DNA of 64,000 bases. Origin: Hypholoma sublateritium FD-334 SS-4. Taxonomy: Eukaryota > Basidiomycota > Agaricomycetes > Agaricales > Strophariaceae. Shown one piece after another: positions 54,298 through 64,000 of this stretch (the stretch's first letter is position 1; the number at the start of each line of letters is the position of its first letter). The notes beneath the pieces were generated by a model. It was given only the letters and a program-made list of their open reading frames with translations. It was not told where the DNA came from and did not search any database. The position numbers were made by a program, and so were the translations under genes. Where the stretch lies: NCBI GenBank assembly GCA_000827495.1, contig KN817523.1:610557-674556 (forward strand). Direction: 5' to 3'.

Positions 54298-56929
54298 CTA
54301 TGACGGTGGTGGCCGTGGCGACAGCGACGGCGGTAGAACCTCCTCTTCTTGAATATCCGGATTCGTGGGGTGGTGTACAGGTGCGCGCGTCGACGCTGTC
54401 CGCGAAATGCCACCGCTCCCGTAACTGCTCGCCTCCGACGGCGACGGCGGCGTCAGCGAGCTGTGCCGGTGCTGCTCGTCCGACGACGCCGCGGGTGATC
54501 CGGGCTGGCTCAGCCCGAAGCTCCACCGCCGCGGGAGCAGGCTGCCCACGGTGAGCGTCCCCGAGTCGCGCGAGTATAGGCTTGGTGGCTCCGCGGTGCT
54601 CACCGTCGTGCCCGTCGGCGAGATTGGGTACGCCGCGTACAGCGCGTACGCGTCGAGCGGCGCGCGGTCGTTGTCCTCCGGCGTCGGGTTCACGGGCCGC
54701 GCGCGCGCGACCGCTGCAAGCGACGAGGCCGCATCTGTGCCACGCATGCTCGAGCGCTCGCTCTCCGCGGACGCGCTGTGCACGGACTCACGCGTGCCCA
54801 TCAGGTTGCTGCGCGTGCTGCCGTTGCCGTTGCCCATGGGCATCCCGCGTGTGCCCTTCTCGAGCATCGAGCCTTCGGACCTTGCAGGCGAGTCGGACGC
54901 GGACGAGCGTGCGCCCCGCACGCTGCGGATCACGGCGGCGACAGTCTGCCAGGCGATGCTACCGAGCACAATGAGTACAGCGACGGACCAGGCGATAGCG
55001 ATGACGATGCCAATGACGACGCGAGGAATAGCTTTAACTGCCAGACGCTCGAGGAACGCGATCATAAGGCCGGTACATACGAGGCGCAATATCGCGAGAT
55101 AGGAACCAAGCACGTCGCCGCCGCGTGTGGCTGCGGGCTTCAGCCAGATCTGTGCAATGACGAGCGCGAGCTCGGTGATAATGAAGAGCGCAAGTTGCGC
55201 TTCTCCTGAGGACTGCGCAGCAGCGATAAACACTGCGCGCAGGAAGAACGCGCCGATGAGGAGTGCGGAGAAATAGTAGCGTTCGGGGCGATGCTGAGCA
55301 TATAGTGGTCCGTTTCGCAGCAGGAATTCGGACTTGTGCTCGTAAAGGCCGTACGAAGACTCGCCGCGTGCCGTCCGGATGACACAGAAAAGAGGGTACC
55401 CGATGAGGGAAAATATGGCAAGGAAGGTAATGACCGCGAGGAGGATTGATAACCACGAGTCTTTGAGGGACCATTGATAAAAAATGAAGATCAAAAGTGG
55501 GAAGAACACGACCAAGCCCTAAAAACATTTAGAATGAATATAACAGAAAAAAACTCCATAACACTCACTGTGCGGAGGCACCATGAAATGACGAATGACC
55601 GATAGTCAAAGTTGGCCACGACAAGGCTGGTCTTGGTACGCTTGCGTTCATCTGCACGCTTTGCCAGTGTGATTATTCCATATCCCAGAGCAAGCGTTGC
55701 TAATGCAACCGCAATAATGCACAGGGTGCAGAGGAACACCGTCATGAAGGCATTCGCAGTGGCTATATGCAGTGTGTTCACATAGATGGGCACGCCCGCC
55801 TGGAGCACATTCGGCGAGGCCGCGGTGACTGTCTGCACGTTTCCATCGACAATCGTCTGACGAATACTGGGCGAAAAATAGGTCGCTAAATTTGGGTGAA
55901 TGACCGCAGCAAGATTGGTGGGAAGTGCTCTGGATAGGATAGAGCCATAACCAATTCCATTGACATAAGCGGAGGATAGCGGCTGATTGTACGGGCTCAG
56001 TTTTCGGTTGACCAAGCCTACGGCTGATCCGCCGATGGCATCTTCGAGGTTACCTCCGGTTAGATGCCGCATGCGGTTGATAGAATTTTGGACTGATGAA
56101 GCCGAGATGAGGCCCAGTGCCCAAGAAAAGTTGATGGTGAACGCGCGGTACACCGAGGGGTAGTTGAGATCAAGGAAGGCACTACTTGCGATGGTCTGAT
56201 ATAGCGTCATGAGTTCGAGGAGACGGAATGGCAATAGAGCTTGTGGGGAAAGAATAGACTGCCAGATAACGACGAGCAGCGCGGCAATCGTTACTCCGCC
56301 AGTCGTCCATTCTACTGCAGGTTGGTGAGCTGACCGGCCGTTAGACAAGGTGGCTTGAACACAGGCTTTCAAATCCCCAGTCGAGATTTCGTTTAGCGAT
56401 AGCTGGGCAAAGCCTTCAAGGTCTGGTACAACGTACGCTATGCCTGGCACTGACTTGGCGACATTGATAGAGCTTGGTAGGGTTATTGAGTCTGCACCGG
56501 TGAAGTTGTACATAGGGAGCGGGCACAGAGCTCCGCCGAGGATCCCGCAGAGATCAAGCGTCATGTTGATGGGCTGCATCCCGTACACGTTGACGAATAG
56601 GTTTGCTGTAACATTGACATTTGATTGCTAAGTGAGGTGTTAGACCCGGGGCGTTGGACGGAACTGGGAGTACTCACGACACTCGCAGCAGAAACATTGA
56701 ATGACACTGAGTTATTGGATGGGAAGTAGGCGATTTCGAACCGTTGGATGAGGAGTGTTTCTGGGGGATTGCAATACGTTACAGACGACGTGACTGGATA
56801 GGGAGAGTGAGAATGCGACTGCCACACTAGGTGGCCAGACTCACATAAAATGTCCTCGGCGGCATAAGCACAGGTCGAAAGAAATAAGGAAAGGGCAAGG
56901 GCTCGCGACCGGGCGAGAGAAAAAAACAT
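54298..56929 (-). CDS. TRP-like channel with ML-like domain (Flc/Pkd2 family)
   Basis: Four or so exons, about 850 aa. A signal peptide (FFSLARSRALALSLFLSTCAYA) is followed by an extracellular ML-like domain with spaced cysteines and N-glycosylation sites (NVTANLF, NMTLDLC, NFTGAD). About nine hydrophobic segments follow (VTIAALLVVIWQSI, AFMTVFLCTLCIIAVALATLALG, LVVFFPLLIFIFYQW, LSILLAVITFLAIFSLIG, and others). The cytosolic tail of about 200 residues is disordered and Ser/Pro/Gly-rich. This order is that of the fungal TRP-like family (Flc proteins of yeast, Pkd2/Trp663 of fission yeast), linked to calcium and cell-wall stress and to FAD transport in the ER. Fine function is unassigned. The tail coding region is very GC-rich. 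Confidence 0.88.
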
Positions 56930-57512
56930 GTAAACGTGAAGGGAGGGGGCCTATACACGCGGATTTTCGAGGTCGCTCGCTTTTATGACTGAGAAAAAGA
57001 AGGGTTAGCTTGTCATTGTACTTAAATTTGTAGACTTGCGTGTGCCGAAGACAATGTCTATTGTTCTTGTTGGGAAGGGTTGCGGTCACGCTTGCCGCGA
57101 GCGTCCCCTTAGTGTTAAGAATCAAGTCCGGGACGGCGGAACGTGCATTCGGCGTGTTGGACGGACAATGAGGGCGCAGAAAACGAGGTAGCTGCTGGTG
57201 TTAGGAATGCACAGTCTTGCTATTCTTATACGGCCCCAATAGGAAGTCACGCATCAACGCCGCAGTGGTCATGTAATCTCAAATCCACCTCCTCGTCATC
57301 GTTAATAACCACTTTTTCTGATGTGCACATGAGGCTAGTACATGCCCTACTCTAGCCCAGGCAAAGCGAGAGCAAATGCACGCGTCGGTGGGTAGGTTGA
57401 CGCGGTGTACGTATCCACATTAATTTAGTTCTCACGGGATCGGGAAAGTCCGTGGCCGTTGTGTCCCGAGTTTTTGCGTGTCGCGGTACGTACCATCGCC
57501 CGTTCCTTCACA
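56930..57512. promoter_or_regulatory. Divergent promoter, TRP-like / ATP5
   Basis: 583-bp spacer between diverging starts with no supported coding frame. Confidence 0.5.
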
Positions 57513-58253
57513 ATGTTACTTGCTTCCGTCGCCCGCTCAGCGTCTGCCCCTGGCCTGGGCCGTCGTGCCGCCTCCACCATCGCTACAAAGTACTCCAAGG
57601 CAGTATACGGCGCCGCGCTCGCAAAGTCCCCCCAGACCCTCACAAAGGTCCACGCCGAGCTCGCCAACTTCTCCAGCGTTCTCCAGAAGGACCCTGCGGC
57701 CGCGAGCTTCGTCAACAATCCCACACTCTCCCTCGGGGACCGCACCAAGGGCCTCGCCGGAATTTTTGCCAAGCTCGAGGGCACCGGCGCGAAGAAGGAC
57801 ACATACTCTGATGTCACGAAGAACCTCTTGACTGTGCTGTCGGAGAATGGACGTCTGGGTGAGACCGAGGGCGTTATTGAGGGATTCAATGAGCTCTTTT
57901 CCCAATACAAGGGCGAAGTCACCTTCACCGTCACCTCCGCCGCCCCTCTCCCCAAGGACGTCCTGACACGTCTGGAGACCACCCTGAAGCAGTCCGCTAC
58001 CGCCCAGGCTGCCAAGGTCCTCAAGATCACTAACAAGGTATGCGCTGCTGCTGTATGTGGATGTCTTCTCGCTCAATGATACCAGGTCAACCCCAACATT
58101 CTTGGTGGCCTTATCGTCGACGTCGGTGACAAGACAATCGATCTGAGTGTACAGTCGCGAGTGACCAAGCTCAACAACGCCCTGACACGTATGTTCCTAT
58201 CTTAATTCCATGGCTGTACCTTACCTGACCAATGACGCGTAGAAACCATCTAA
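57513..58253 (+). CDS. ATP5: ATP synthase subunit OSCP (subunit 5)
   Basis: Three exons, about 210 aa. An N-terminal mitochondrial targeting sequence ([20 protein letters not shown]) leads into [64 protein letters not shown] and the C-terminal [33 protein letters not shown]. This is the oligomycin-sensitivity-conferring protein that joins F1 to the stator stalk. The last exon is only four codons (ending TI then TAA at 58251-58253). Codons are strongly GC/C-biased at the third position, as expected of a highly expressed gene. Confidence 0.95.
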
Positions 58254-59737
58254 GGGCAAGAATTAGAACACATTCGTTTGTGGGTTGATGGTCATGTGTA
58301 CTCGCGCGCTTCTACTGTATGTGGAACCTTAGATTGCGCGTTCTATTCAAAATCGACATGTCAAATTACTCCTTTGGTGTGAACATTGGCCGCCGCTGTC
58401 GAAACTTGCTTTGACTCGTCCCCACAGATTCTGGGAGAAAGTATATCTCGAAACCGAGATACACGTCGCATTCGCCGCTCCTTGAGATTTTTTAGGCGTC
58501 TTGCGCTCAGGGACCGCAAGTGTGAATATTGTATGCTTCAATTAGTGCTGTGCTTAACTCATGACGATCACATGATGCGCGGGGACCTTCGAAGTTCAAC
58601 TCTCAGTACTTCAGTGCTCATCATTTGGGAAGAAACTACACAACGGTTCATTGGACGTGATGGGAATCCACACAGCGGCTTTCTCTTCTACCTGCTCCCG
58701 TATTGCAACAGTCCGTCTATGTCAAATTCGTTGGCAAGTACTTGTTTTCTACGCCCTACTATTTGGGACGAGCATCAACGCCAAACACCAAACCAATTAA
58801 GCGCCCACACATTCTGCTCGCGGGGCCAGGTCGCTAATTTGTACTCTTACAACTCAAAAAAGACTGTTCAGTGCAATTGGGTGCGAAGCGTGAAGCTTAA
58901 AATTGTCGCCTCTTATTCTCGGCGATTAGTTATCAATATTATTGACCTTTAATATCATAGTTTCTAGAATATCGTTCATAAGACGAGACTCTGCTGGGAA
59001 CGAGCTTTATACGGCACATCGTTCTCCCTTTATGAAGTACTACATCACTGCCTCATATCCCGGACCTGGTGCACCGGGCGCACGTTACAGTCTAGAATCA
59101 CAGAAGGCGCGCGCTGTACATCACATATGTATAGCAGATACACATTGGACACAGCGATGTTGATCGGTACGTGCTTTGCTACCCCCCGGGCTTGTATGTG
59201 GCCTGGAATATTCGTGTTCAAATGGAGAGGCCTCCAGAGGCGGCCAGGGCCTCCAGACTCCAGATCGTTTGAATAGAAATCGCACGAAGTGCTTCCAGAC
59301 GCGCTATTGAGCTGTGGGAGTCGTTACACATCTTCCAAGGTTATCGCTGCCATTCAGTGAAGGCGCCCGCACGAATGACTCCCACCCCGAACTTACATCC
59401 CGCGGAACACCCAGCGCAAGCCTTCGTCGGCGCGATTTCGCGCGGATAAGCGGCAAATACGCGTCTGCATAGGGACGCCTGCGCCCTTATGCTCGCCCGG
59501 TGGTTCCTGCGCGCGGTTCTCTGCCCGGAAGAAGGGCAGTATGCCCTGGTGCTTCCCCCGGTGGCCTCTGTACAAAAAAAAAAAAAGGTGGCGCCCCACT
59601 ACCCATCGACGATTAGCAGTGACATCTACCGGAGCAAATAGATCTGCTGCCCCGAAAATTCTGCGCCGCGGCATTCTACGGGGATTTATATATGCTGCAC
59701 AGGCGCTGCGTCTCACCAGTTACTTGGCGGGTTCGCT
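58254..59737. other. Largest gene-free stretch (1.5 kb)
   Basis: No convincing gene. A 188-codon open frame (58386-58952, plus) starts without ATG at its opening and shows no motif. A stretch at 59218-59250 has GGCCTCCAGAGGCGGCCAGGGCCTCCAG-like short repeats. A 13-A run is at 59574-59586. Minus-strand frame 59393-59716 is basic and motif-free. Confidence 0.5.
59574..59586 (+). repeat. Poly-A homopolymer of 13
   Basis: Uninterrupted run of A residues upstream of the isoprenylcysteine methyltransferase-like gene; a possible promoter poly(dA) element or a relic of a retrotransposed tail. Confidence 0.8.
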
Positions 59738-60561
59738 ATGTATTCGCCATACGTGCGCATATTTTGTGCGCTCGCTGCGGCGCTCGGCCTACACACCGCA
59801 ACGACCCCGCCGCACCCGCCGCCACCGCGCGCAGAGAATGTCCTAGGTACAAGCATGGAGGTCTTCTTGCGCCAGCGCCTCGGCCAGTCCATAGTGAAGG
59901 TGCGGCCGCTGCCCGTTTGCGCCGCGCCGCGTCCTGCCTCATCCCGCTGATCCGCCCGCCGCCAGACGATCTGCTGGGCCGCCGCGCTCGCCGAGATCGC
60001 CACCGCAGCGGCGAGCGCACACCCGCGCCTATGGGCGCCCGCCAACGCGCATTGCATCGCCCAGATGGCACAGCGCCCCCCGCCCGCGGTCCTCGGGGGC
60101 ACACTGCTCGCCGCGGTAGGCGGGCTCATGCGCGCGACGTGTTACCGCGCGCTCGGCCCGTCCTTCACGTTCGAGCTCGCGATCCGCGCCGGCCACCGCC
60201 TCGTTACACATGGGCCGTACGCGCGTGTGCGCCACCCTGGATACGGGGCGCTGTTGCTCGCGGTCGCGGGGACCGCCGCGTGGCATGCGAGTGCGGTGCG
60301 CGTCTGTGTTGTCAGATTGTGCGTGTCCACTAACTGGGATGCGGTGTGGTGCAGGGCTCGTGGGCGCGGGAGTGCGGTGTGCTGAGGAGCACGGTGGGTC
60401 GTGCGGCCGCGGGCACGTACGTCGTGCTGACGACGGCGATCCTGGGTGGGCTGATTTCGCGGATGGCGCTGGAAGACGCCGCGCTGCGGAGGGTGTTTGG
60501 CGCAGAGTGGGAAGTGTACGCGGAGAGGGTACCATACAAGCTTGTTCCGTGGATCTATTAA
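59738..60561 (+). CDS. Isoprenylcysteine O-methyltransferase-like membrane enzyme
   Basis: Three exons (59738-59899, about 59971-60303, about 60350-60561), around 235 aa. After an N-terminal hydrophobic segment (VRIFCALAAALGLHTAT), the second exon has further membrane segments (ICWAAALAEIATAAASA; VLGGTLLAAVGGLMR). The conserved ICMT/PEMT core follows: LVTHGPYARVRHPGYGALLL (SAM-binding RHPxY) and the C-terminal ALEDAALRRVFGAEWEVYAERVPYKLVPWIY. This matches mushroom ICMT-like proteins related to Ste14, which methylate C-terminal prenylcysteines in the ER; mushrooms carry many paralogues whose substrates are unknown. The gene is extremely GC-rich, unlike its flanks. Confidence 0.85.
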
Positions 60562-61317
60562 TTGTGGCAAAGAACCAGAGATCCTCTTGTGAGACCCAGT
60601 GTTGTAGAGAAGGCGACCGAGGGCGATTAGAGAAGCCAACGCAAGTCTGCTTACTGGGTTCCAGCCATGTTCCAATATCAGGTTAATTGCGTAGACCCGG
60701 CGGGCTACACTGAGTACCGCAAGAGGAGGTAAGAAGACTCGACGAGCAATCGAGGAGGTAACAGGTCTAACCTGGTTTAACAGAAATATGTTGAAGTTGA
60801 AACTTGGTTGACATTTGAAAACTTGACAGAGTCTGCAGTAGATGGCTTTGTGATAAGGCCCTCGAACAGATATCTGAGTGCAGACTATTCCAGTAGAAGA
60901 ACGTTATCCACTGGCAGAGATAAGAAAAAGCTGCAGACCGGGAAGTCTGGAGAGCATTTCAAACGTTCGTAACTCGTGCCGTGCTAGTACTCGTCGGCCC
61001 GCCGTGACTAGTGCTAACTGAATAACTAAATGAGTGACCTGTATTCAGCACAGTAAAAATATTGAAGAATCTAAGATTTAAACGAGCCAAGTCCGAAGGA
61101 ATAAATACTCAAGAAATAAGGTTATAAGCAGAATATTATACATAGCGTGGACACTCTGCACACGACCAGCACACAACCTACAAACAAGAAAAGCTGCCTA
61201 CTATACAAAATTGAAAATAGCACAAAGTTGCAGTAGATATAAGAATATGTTACAACTTGGTTACAAAACGCAAATGAAGATTTGCATTGTTAGACCACGA
61301 ATGCGGGTTGAACGAAT
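60562..61317. other. Intergenic with imperfect direct repeat
   Basis: 756 bp between converging genes, AT-rich, without a coding frame. A motif AACTTGGTT flanked by GTT...(G/A)AC occurs at 60796-60811 and again at 61249-61264; a close relative lies at 33984-33999. The AT-rich part could be a decayed LTR, but no TG...CA ends with target duplication could be shown. Confidence 0.4.
60796..60811 (+). repeat. Dispersed 16-bp motif, copy A
   Basis: GTTGAAACTTGGTTGA; differs at one position from the copy at 33984-33999 (GTTGAGACTTGGTTGA) and more from 61249-61264. Confidence 0.45.
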
Positions 61318-63500
61318 CTAAGGGCGAGTGGGTTTGGGTAGTGTGACAACAAGTTGTCCCGGATTGCGTGGGTTGACTTCGCATGGGATTTTTAGCCTCT
61401 GCAATTCCCTTATAACTGCCGGTTTAAGGACGGGTTCTTGGTTGGCAGAGTGAAGCCCCTTTCCAACGATGACGTATACTGTGGTCCGCTTTTCCCGGTT
61501 TGCCTGGACAATACCGCGTTCAATGCGGTCAAAAGCCTCCCTCGGACGAAGTCCATGCACATCAATCTTATTAGATTGGGCCTGTGGGTTACGAGCTGTT
61601 GGATCGAAGGCCGTTTCAGTAAGAGTTTGGAGTTTGGACAGTACAATGTGACACGAGCGAACTCACAAACAAAGTACCGCCTCGCAGCCTTTTCATGTAA
61701 CTTTTGCGCGGCAGCATCCATATCTCGTATCTGAACTTTGAGACGAAGGACGTCCATCGATCTTCCTTGATGTTCAGCCACTCTCCGTTCTTCGTCTAGC
61801 TGAGCCCTCAGCTTTTCTTCATCTCGCGCTTTTTGCCGGAGTGCATCAGCACGAGAGTAGAGCTTGCTTGGTATACGTGTGGACAGGACAGAGATATCAC
61901 TAGGGTCAGACATGATAGTGGACGGAGAAGGTGGAGGCGGGGATACAGGGGGAGGTGAAGGGGGGTGGGGACGGAAAAGTGGGCTAGTTGGCAAGGGTGG
62001 CTGGAGAAGAATGTTTTGCGAAAGAGATCCAGGCATTTGGGTATATTCATCGTCTTCACTCTCTGAGATAATGTTTGGAGTTTCAGGGGCAGGTCTGGGG
62101 TCGTTGTTGCTCACGTTTTCTGGCAGAGAAGAGCGCACGTTTAGAACCAGTGGAGATAGTTGGTCTTGGTCTTGGTCTGGCTGATGGGGAGTCTGAAGGG
62201 GATCTAGTTGGTCTTCATCAGGGTCATGGCCTGAACGGCGGGGGGTTTGGAGGGGATCTGGGTCATATTCGTTATCACTTTCCAGGTTCATCGCGGCCTG
62301 CGTTACAGGCGTGCGCAGTTCGTCGTGGTCTGTTTCGAGGGCGTCGTCTGGATCGAATGCTTTGACATCTATGACTTCGTGCTGTACATCACTCTCCCCA
62401 CACTGCGCGGTTGGTAGAAGACTAGAGTCATTCAGATTAAGATGCCAAAGTAAAGATTGTTGACGAACTGGCATGGGTACTGGAACGGGAAGAGCTACAG
62501 ACGGCGATGCAGTTGGGGAAAAGGGGTGTAAGAATAAGGTTTCAGGGTCTGTGGTGGTGGCTTGAGCTGCAAGCCAATCTGGGACTCGTCGCATGGTATC
62601 GTCATTGTCGTGAACTTCAGGGACGTATATATCATCTATGTGTGGGGTTATGTTCTCCGAAGAGGAAAGTTCTGGTATAGGATCGAGATCAGGGGCGAAA
62701 CCTAAGATTTGATTGTCATACATTTCATTATTCTGGCTCTCAACTTGGCCTTCTGGAGGAATATTGGCACTTTGAGCACTGTCTGGAGGCGTAGGAAGGA
62801 GTACAGGCAACGGAGGTGGGGATCCACCGGATTCGGGAGACCGGTTGAAGGTAGAAGCTAAACCGGATCGAGGTCGAACCGGAAGGGCGTCCCTTGGAGA
62901 AGAGTCCGCTGAGTGCAGCGTAGGCAAATATACTGGCTTCGGAGAAGGGGATACATTCGTTTCATGTAGGAAGAAACTTGGAGGTGTAGGTGGCTGGTCG
63001 GATGAAAGGATCGGTGTAGATGTTTGTGGCGGAGGGTTTTCGGGTAGGGTAGGCGTGGTTTCGCTTTGTTCGGGAGGTCTGTATGCACGGACTCGAGGGG
63101 GTAACGGAGCTGCAATAAACGGAACCGCTGTAGGTATCGAACGCGAGTGCCTATGTCGTCGGTCTTTATCTCGATCTCTTTGTTTCTTCAGCGCAGAACG
63201 AATAGCGGAGTGGGGAAGGATAATTTCTGAGGTTACCGTGCCGAGCGCAGTCCACAGCACGAGCATGGTCATGCGTAGCAGATTCCTCGAAATGAGAAAA
63301 TCTACCGCAAGACGCAAGCCGTATGCCAGGAAATGATCCACATTCGGTGATGAAGAACGGCCAGAAACCTGGTGCAAAATGGCTCCCTCCCATAGGCCAA
63401 GTAATGCTATTGCAGCCTTATTCGATGCCCCCGGATCGGCAACGGCAAACAGAAAGACTCGGAGCCCAAGGCCTGCCAAGATAGAGAGGGTGATATCCAT
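61318..63500 (-). CDS. Membrane-anchored Smr-domain protein
   Basis: Two exons, about 690 aa. The N-terminus has hydrophobic segments (DITLSILAGLGLRVFLFAV; AAIALLGLWEGAIL; MTMLVLWTALGTVTSEII), then a basic patch, and about 400 disordered residues rich in Pro, Ser and Asp. The C-terminus has a coiled helix (SRADALRQKARDEEKLRAQLDEERRVAEHQ) leading into an Smr domain: KIDVHGLRPREAFDRIERGI (LDxHGL-like), VYVIVGKGLHS (GxGxHS) and a final PGQLVVTLPKP. Smr domains are nucleases or RNA-binding modules. The join YFVS-RNPQAQ across an intron (about 61595-61670) restores the domain. An earlier in-frame ATG at 63623 exists; 63500 is preferred because it begins the first hydrophobic segment. Confidence 0.85.
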
Positions 63501-64000
63501 TGTAAAGAGTGAGGCTGAAGTGTTGGGCGGATGAACATTGCAACGGGAGGAATCAACACGACAAATGCGCGTGGATTGCTGCTCTATCGAGAGTGCAGCC
63601 TCGTGTACTGAAGAGTGTAACACGTTGAAGTCAGTAACTATTGTTAGATGCGGAGGTTGCTTCGATTTGCTTTGATATTTCAGGGCAATGTCGAACTTCG
63701 GACTTGAAGCTTGAAGCTTGAGCGCTTGAGCGCTCGTCGTTGCGTTGGAGGGCTGGCGCTACAGTAAAAATTCTGGGTGTACGCAGGACTGAAAGTTACG
63801 CATTGAGCCAAAGACCAATCTCCAGCTGCCTATTTGCGTGAAATTTACCTGAGATATTCTAGATAATTATGGTGAGAACATCGAAGTGCTTTGGGCAGCA
63901 GGCCTAAACTTTGAGAAGATATGAATGTGTGAGGCGGCGCGCAGGGGAGGCGTGAGACAATTTTGAAAGAACACTCAGGCTGTTTAGGCTCAATTAGTTA
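63501..64000. other. Promoter side of Smr gene, window edge
   Basis: No gene seen. Short tandem units occur at 63704-63717 (TTGAAGC twice) and 63718-63733 (TTGAGCGC twice). Confidence 0.5.
63704..63733. repeat. Short tandem repeats, two unit types
   Basis: Two copies of TTGAAGC are followed directly by two copies of TTGAGCGC, about 210 bp upstream of the Smr gene start. Confidence 0.75.

Noticed and set aside
54551..55102. 183-codon plus-strand frame opposite the TRP-like gene tail
   Set aside because: Antisense shadow created by GC-rich codons; the minus-strand gene has clear domains.
57425..58036. 203-codon minus-strand frame opposite ATP5
   Set aside because: Antisense shadow of a strongly codon-biased gene.
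58386..58952. 188-codon plus-strand open frame in the largest gap
   Set aside because: It opens with a non-ATG codon, has no motif, and its amino-acid make-up looks random (Cys, His and Arg scattered); likely chance.
60796..61264. Intact solo LTR of a copia element
   Set aside because: The bracketing motifs are imperfect, no TG...CA termini with a target duplication could be matched, and no polymerase remnants are near.
1..64000. CRISPR array, bacterial operon, prophage or secondary-metabolite cluster
   Set aside because: No regularly spaced repeats, no Shine-Dalgarno-type gene strings, no polyketide, peptide-synthetase, terpene or P450 genes; the content is ordinary eukaryotic core genes.

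Overview
The window reads as nuclear DNA of a filamentous basidiomycete, most likely an Agaricomycete. Genes are dense: about 31 protein-coding loci in 64 kb, nearly all cut by introns of about 45-80 nt with GTRNGY-type donors. One nuclear tRNA gene with a 10-nt intron is present. Core fungal genes such as TIM17, OSCP, a septin, TSR1 and TRM11 are here, and nothing bacterial, viral or plasmid-like was seen. All exon joins were made by eye from reading-frame continuity, splice signals and agreement with known families. Terminal exons of several genes remain uncertain.

Layout. 0-13 kb: a small NAD(P)-binding reductase, an SLC49/FLVCR-like MFS transporter, a U1-type zinc-finger (WBP4-like) splicing protein, an F-box protein, a putative telomere TPP1/Est3-like protein, and directly behind it an uncharacterised membrane/coiled-coil protein. 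13.5-21 kb: an FCP1/SCP-type phosphatase, a fungal HMMR-like coiled-coil protein, a PTEN lipid phosphatase and tRNA-Asp. 21-32 kb: TRM11, a SWS1-like SWIM protein, a zf-4CXXC_R1 (CDCA7-related) nuclear protein, TIM17, a bli-3-like flavoprotein and a second F-box protein. 31.8-48.7 kb: RAD9, TSR1, an unresolved small locus, a CLC chloride/proton exchanger, a Cdc11-type septin, a membrane-anchored SDR, an Arl3/ARFRP1 GTPase and V-ATPase subunit c''. 49-64 kb: a CUE-domain ubiquitin-binding protein, two uncharacterised proteins, a TRP/ML-like membrane channel, ATP synthase OSCP, an isoprenylcysteine methyltransferase-like enzyme and a membrane-anchored Smr-domain protein.

These are unrelated housekeeping genes rather than one pathway. 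Ten neighbouring pairs are head-to-head with 123-1155 bp between start codons, so shared promoters are likely. Several loci concern genome maintenance: TPP1-like, SWS1, RAD9 and CDCA7-like. No transposase, reverse transcriptase, CRISPR array or biosynthetic cluster was found. The most interesting points are the TPP1-like gene with a 12-bp gap to the next gene (possible bicistronic mRNA), an Smr nuclease-type domain tethered to a membrane through a long disordered linker, a CDCA7-like factor, an HMMR-like protein in a fungus, a PTEN with a large insert, a GC-AG intron, and a tiny protein with a predicted N-terminal lipidation signal.
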